From: Granulosicoccus sp.
Lineage (GTDB): Bacteria > Pseudomonadota > Gammaproteobacteria > Granulosicoccales > Granulosicoccaceae
NCBI GenBank assembly: GCA_023301795.1
Contig: JALZVU010000208.1
Span: 1-37,255, forward strand
Reading direction: 5' to 3'
DNA length: 37,255 bases
Shown here: in pieces, positions 33,673 to 37,255 of the stretch
How positions within the stretch are numbered: the stretch's first letter is position 1
Layout: every line of letters starts with the position of its first letter
The notes under the pieces: model-generated
Told to the model about the DNA's origin: nothing
Database searches by the model: none
The model's input: the letters and a program-made list of their open reading frames with translations, nothing else
Made by a program: the position numbers and the translations under genes

Positions 33673-34740
33673 TCAGCGGGACCGTGGATCAAAGAATACA
33701 TACAGCAGATCAGAGAAGACGTTGAGACATACGAACACGAGTCCCACGACCACTGTCCCACCTAATACAGCGTTCATGTCTGCCGACAACAGTGCTGTGG
33801 TGATGTAACTGCCGATGCCTGGCCAGGCAAATATGATCTCGGTCAATACAGACCCTTCAAGCAGGCTTGCATAGCTCAGTGCAATCACCGTAATCAGTTG
33901 AACCTTGATATTGCCGAATGCATGTCGTGTTATGACGACATACTCGGACAGTCCTTTCACCCGTGCTGTCGTGATGTACTCAGAGCCTAGTTGCTCCAAC
34001 ATGAAGGATCGAGTCATGCGGCTAATGTAGGCCAGACTGTAGTAGCCCAGAATAGATGCAGGCAGCACAATATGGCTCAGAGCATCACGAAATACATCCC
34101 ATTGACCATCAAGTGCGCTGTCAACAAGGATCATACCGGTAACAACAGGCACAACGTCAACGTAGAAGATCCCGACTCGGCCCGGTCCACCTACCCAACC
34201 CAAGATGCCATAGAACACCAGCAGGCCAACTAGCCCCAGCCAGAAGATAGGCATTGAGTAGCCCACCAGCGCAATGATTCTGCTGAGTTGATCAATCCAA
34301 GTGTCGCGTTTAACAGCACCAATTACACCTAGAGGAACACCAATCGTGACACCGATAATGGTACCTAGCGTGGCAAGCTCAAGCGTTGCAGGAAAGACTC
34401 GCTTTATGTCATCGATGACAGGGCGAGAATTCAATAGCGACTGGCCAAAATCACCTCTGGCAACATCGCTGATGTATAGAAAAAACTGTACCAGTAGTGG
34501 TCGGTCCAGACCCATGCTTGCATAGGCGGCGTCGTACACCTCTTTGCTGGCTCGTTCACCTACTACAGAGATGACAGGATCAATCGGCATGATGCGACCG
34601 ATGATGAACGTTACAAATAATAAGCCAAGCATGGTTGCAAGGATCATGCTTAGTGTTTTAATAATACTGTAGAAGACCGTCACCCACGAAGATCGAGCAC
34701 TTCGTGGATGCGGTCCCAGCGTGTCCTGTGTTGCGCTCAT
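33673..34740 (-). CDS. Peptide/nickel ABC transporter permease (DppB type)
   Basis: 355 residues, somewhat longer N-terminus than DppB (~30 extra residues before the first helix SMILATMLGLLFVTFIIGRI). DppB signs: MPIDPVISVVGERAS, YAASMGLDRPLLVQFFLYI, ARGDFGQSLLNSRPV and the docking loop YITTARVKGLSEYVVITRHA. It begins 20 bp after the binding-protein stop and is followed after 66 bp by the DppC-type gene. Confidence 0.92.
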   Translation of the reverse strand: MSATQDTLGPHPRSARSSWVTVFYSIIKTLSMILATMLGLLFVTFIIGRIMPIDPVISVVGERASKEVYDAAYASMGLDRPLLVQFFLYISDVARGDFGQSLLNSRPVIDDIKRVFPATLELATLGTIIGVTIGVPLGVIGAVKRDTWIDQLSRIIALVGYSMPIFWLGLVGLLVFYGILGWVGGPGRVGIFYVDVVPVVTGMILVDSALDGQWDVFRDALSHIVLPASILGYYSLAYISRMTRSFMLEQLGSEYITTARVKGLSEYVVITRHAFGNIKVQLITVIALSYASLLEGSVLTEIIFAWPGIGSYITTALLSADMNAVLGGTVVVGLVFVCLNVFSDLLYVFFDPRSR

Positions 34741-34760
34741 ACTGAAATCATGCAGCCAAG

Positions 34761-36395
34761 CTACTTGCTGACCGGCCAGTAGGATATGGCCGTGACAGCA
34801 CTACCCAGATTCAGATTCTGTACAGCTGCGTTTACGCCAGTCTGTTCAGTTTTCTGAAACAATATGGCAAACGGTGCTGTGGCTTGGAACTCACGTTGAA
34901 TTTCTTCATACATGCCGCGCCGCGCGTCGGTGTCACCTTCTGCTACTGCGGCCTCTACCATGCCACTCAAAGGACCTGGATCCCAGGCATTTCTGTAGGC
35001 GAGTAAACCGGTGGCCTGTGCCTCATCCGAGTTATCGGGGTTGAAGGCAAAGGTGCCCGCATTGGTATGAGGATCGGGATAGTCAGGTCCCCATGCACCG
35101 AGATACATATCAAGCTCGCGCGCACGATAACGCGTCAGGATCTGCTTTCCGGTACCGATGGTGATGTTCATGGTGACACCGGCCTGTGCAAAGGTATTCT
35201 GCAGAGACTGCGCTATTTCGATGCGCTCCTGCGCTTCACGTACTCCTGTTTCAAATTCCAGATTCTCAACGCCAGCCTCTGCCAGGAGTGCCTTTGCCTT
35301 TTCCACATTGAAGCTGAACGGCGTATCGTCGATTGCACCCAGGTAGGTGGCTGGTAGAAAATTCTGATGTACCTGCCACTGCCCCTTCAGAAAACTGTTC
35401 TGCATGCCATTGTAGTCAACCAGGTACTTCAAGGCTTCCACCACCTTGGGCTTGGATAGCTCCGGATGCTTCTGGTTGAACGAAATGTACATCAACCGGC
35501 CACGTAGCTCGGTAGTCACGGCCAAGCCCTCTTTGCCATCGATACCTGCAACATCTTCCGGATTCAGATTTCGAGCAACATCTATATCGCCTTTTTCAAG
35601 CAACAGGCGTTGTGTTGCAGACTCTTGAATGTGCTGCACGATAACTCGCTCCATAGCCGGTTCGCCTTTATAGAAATCCGGATTGGATACGAGCGTAACG
35701 GACTCGGCGGGCTTCCAGCTGACAACCTTGTACGCACCCGAACCAGCTGAGTTGGTAGCTAGCCAGTCGTTACCCATGTCACCGTCTTTTTCGTTTTCCA
35801 TGACCAGCGCTTTCTCGACGATGCTGCCGATTGTAGAGGTCAGGCAGTTCAACACGAAAGAGGTTGCATACTTCTTGTCAGTGGTGATGGTCAGCGTGTT
35901 GCCGTCAGCAACGATGGTCTGTTCGATGTTCTCAGGTGCAAAGCCAAACTGCGTAAGAATGAAGGAGGGCGTTTTGTTGAGTAGCACTGCACGACGTAGA
36001 GAAAATTCTGCATCTTCAGCGGTAACCGGATTACCTGAATGGAACTTGACGCCTTCACGCATGGTAAAAGTGATAGATTTTCCATCCTCGGAGACCGTCC
36101 AGCTTTGCGCAAGATCGGGCTCGTAGCCAGCTTCAAGATTCATGGGGTCGAAATTCACGAGCTTGCCGTAAACGTTTCGATTGACGTCACTGCCGGCAAA
36201 CTCGAATGACTGCGCCGGATCAAGAGTAGTGATGTCGTCAATGCGGTTGGCAATAACCAGCATGTTGTCAGGTGTTGCGGCTTGGGCAACCGTTGCGGTG
36301 CCGACAACGGATCCAAGTGCAATGGCAATGGCAACGGAACCGAGTGTCCTTTTCATGATACTGCGCCTTGCGGCTTGATGAAATGTCTTGATCAT
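34761..36395 (-). CDS. Peptide-type ABC transporter substrate-binding protein (SBP family 5)
   Basis: A 544-residue periplasmic protein. Signal peptide ~1-40 (MKRTLGSVAIAIALGSVVG, cleavage after VAQA). Mature landmarks of family 5: TLDPAQSFEFAGSDVNRNVYG, LAQSWTVSEDGKSITFTMRE and GVKFHSGNPVTAEDAEFSLR, with DMYLGAWGPDYPDPHT near the C-terminal lobe, a form of the usual W..DYPDP motif in peptide-binding members. AGGGAA lies ~9 nt before ATG 36395; ATG 36356 gives a more standard signal and is an alternative. First gene of the operon SBP-permease-permease-ATPase-ATPase. Short peptides are likely ligands, but the family also binds nickel, opines and glutathione. Confidence 0.9.
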   Translation of the reverse strand: MIKTFHQAARRSIMKRTLGSVAIAIALGSVVGTATVAQAATPDNMLVIANRIDDITTLDPAQSFEFAGSDVNRNVYGKLVNFDPMNLEAGYEPDLAQSWTVSEDGKSITFTMREGVKFHSGNPVTAEDAEFSLRRAVLLNKTPSFILTQFGFAPENIEQTIVADGNTLTITTDKKYATSFVLNCLTSTIGSIVEKALVMENEKDGDMGNDWLATNSAGSGAYKVVSWKPAESVTLVSNPDFYKGEPAMERVIVQHIQESATQRLLLEKGDIDVARNLNPEDVAGIDGKEGLAVTTELRGRLMYISFNQKHPELSKPKVVEALKYLVDYNGMQNSFLKGQWQVHQNFLPATYLGAIDDTPFSFNVEKAKALLAEAGVENLEFETGVREAQERIEIAQSLQNTFAQAGVTMNITIGTGKQILTRYRARELDMYLGAWGPDYPDPHTNAGTFAFNPDNSDEAQATGLLAYRNAWDPGPLSGMVEAAVAEGDTDARRGMYEEIQREFQATAPFAILFQKTEQTGVNAAVQNLNLGSAVTAISYWPVSK

Positions 36396-36925
36396 AGAAT
36401 TAATTTCCCTAGGGTAGCGAACGGCTTTTTATTAAATTCGATGGGTCAGCAGGCCCACTGGCCTGACATCCGCAGACTCGTTTCAAAACAGGCTGCGTTA
36501 TAACCATACCTTAATGACATGCGACTCTATTGCTACCGGTGGAATTATCTTTCTTGTTGCTACTGGCAAGTCAGCAATCTGAGCTACTGAGCATGGCTAC
36601 TATCCGCAGAGGGAGTTCCGTTTGGCTCATTTGCCCGATAGCTGAACCCGAGCATGGTGGTGAGAGGTCTGGCTCAATCGATCCTTCCAGAATATGGAGT
36701 TCTCCGTACAACCGTACGGCGGTCTTTGCTGGAAAGAAATACGACATTTTTAGAACATTTCGATCTGATAGGATTCACCCTCGTAACCAATTAGTTATCT
36801 TTTTGTGACAACTTTCAACTAAAGTTACTGAATAATGCTTGTGTTGTAGTGGTCTTATATTCGCTGATCGCTAATAAACAGTCATTTATCAACAACTTAC
36901 CCACTTTTTCAGGAGCAGCAACACG
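36396..36925. other. Divergent intergenic region, dpp-type operon / spondin lipoprotein
   Basis: About 530 bp without a supported gene. It contains a stem-loop, GTCAG-CA-GGCC paired with GGCCTGAC (36445-36467), in the presumed leader of the transporter operon, and an operator-like dyad at 36704-36719. AGGAG at 36911-36915 serves the lipoprotein start. Confidence 0.55.
36704..36719. promoter_or_regulatory. Operator-like dyad CCGTAC-N4-GTACGG
   Basis: Perfect 6-bp arms separated by AACC. Size and symmetry suit a dimeric regulator. It lies ~310 bp from the transporter start and ~205 bp from the lipoprotein start, so the target is unclear. Confidence 0.35.
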
Positions 36926-37255
36926 ATGTCAAGAAAAGCCGCAGCAGTAATATTTGCTTGTAGCGCATTAACAATTGCCGGATGTTCATCATCGGACGAC
37001 GATGACTCACCAATCGGTGGCGGCGACCCAAGTGGGGAAGTTGATCCAGGCGGAGAAGTTGACCCAGGCGGAGAAGCTTCTACTGGTGGGATCTTCCGAA
37101 TCTCTATTACGAACCTGATTGAAGGTCAGCCGATGACCCCACCAGTTGTCGCAATCCACGATGCAGGAACGCATCTTTTTGAGATTGGCACCGCGTCCAG
37201 CACTCAATTGGCTGCGATCGCTGAGGATGGTAACAATGATCCTATGGTGGAGCTG
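36926..37255 (+). CDS. Spondin-domain lipoprotein (3' end outside window)
   Basis: 110 codons are visible from ATG 36926 (AGGAG 10 nt upstream) to the window edge. The signal is lipoprotein-type: MSRKAAAVIFACSALTIAGC with lipobox IAGC (Cys20), followed by an acidic SSDDDD stretch. A short repetitive linker holds three near-copies of a six-residue GEVDPG unit, coded by 18-bp DNA repeats. Then a spondin_N-like domain starts: FRISITNLIEGQPMTPPVVA, IHDAGTHLFEIGTASSTQL, AIAEDGNND. Such domains occur in exported bacterial proteins, probably for surface or matrix binding. The function is not established. The C-terminal part is missing here. Confidence 0.85.
   Translation, partial: MSRKAAAVIFACSALTIAGCSSSDDDDSPIGGGDPSGEVDPGGEVDPGGEASTGGIFRISITNLIEGQPMTPPVVAIHDAGTHLFEIGTASSTQLAAIAEDGNNDPMVEL

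Noticed and set aside
1-37255. CRISPR arrays, tRNA or rRNA genes, prophage or intact IS genes
   Set aside because: No regularly spaced repeats, cloverleaf sequences, rRNA-like stretches, or transposase/integrase proteins were seen.

Overview
The window looks like chromosomal DNA of a Gram-negative, probably marine, gammaproteobacterium. The evidence is indirect: DavA/DavB proteins very like those of pseudomonads, several lipobox lipoproteins, a Tat-exported binding protein, a two-HAMP chemoreceptor, and CotH and spondin-domain lipoproteins. There are no rRNA or tRNA genes, no CRISPR array and no intact insertion sequence. One palindromic MITE-like element is present.

Layout. 1-599: 5' part of a secreted protein on the minus strand, cut by the window edge. 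885-3370: davA-davB, the first steps of lysine breakdown through 5-aminovaleramide. 3435-6109: a two-component pair on the minus strand, an HNOBA-type histidine kinase and a REC-HDOD response regulator. 6603-8054: an MFS exporter. 8200-22192: the centre of interest, a sigma-54 controlled 2-oxo-acid/acetoin-dehydrogenase-like island. It has three transcription units: (i) ABM-domain protein, lipoate-ligase-like protein and CobT-like VWA protein; (ii) E1 alpha, E1 beta and a lipoyl-alpha/beta-hydrolase E2 (acoABC-like); (iii) on the minus strand, a four-gene carbohydrate-type ABC importer. An AcoR-type enhancer-binding protein closes the island. 22726-23136: small lipoprotein. 23563-23654: palindromic repeat. 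23854-26763: large chemoreceptor. 26819-28855: a possibly damaged hypothetical ORF and a CotH-family lipoprotein. 29189-36395: a peptide/nickel-type ABC transporter followed by a single-chain acetate kinase-PduL phosphotransacetylase fusion. 36926-37255: start of a spondin-domain lipoprotein.

How the parts fit. Each of the three island units has a sequence with the invariant GG-N10-GC sigma-54 spacing close upstream of its first gene, and TGTCGCA/TGCGACA-type repeats upstream of that. The only sigma-54 activator in the window is the AcoR-like protein beside them. The simplest reading is one regulon that imports a substrate (ABC), converts it with an accessory oxygenase-like protein, cleaves it with a TPP-dependent E1/E2 complex to an acyl-CoA, and lipoylates the E2 with its own ligase. 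The CobT-like protein, normally the VWA subunit of cobaltochelatase, has no visible CobS or CobN partner and is the least explained member. Acetyl-CoA made by the complex could be turned to acetate and ATP by the AckA-PduL fusion, but that link is inference.
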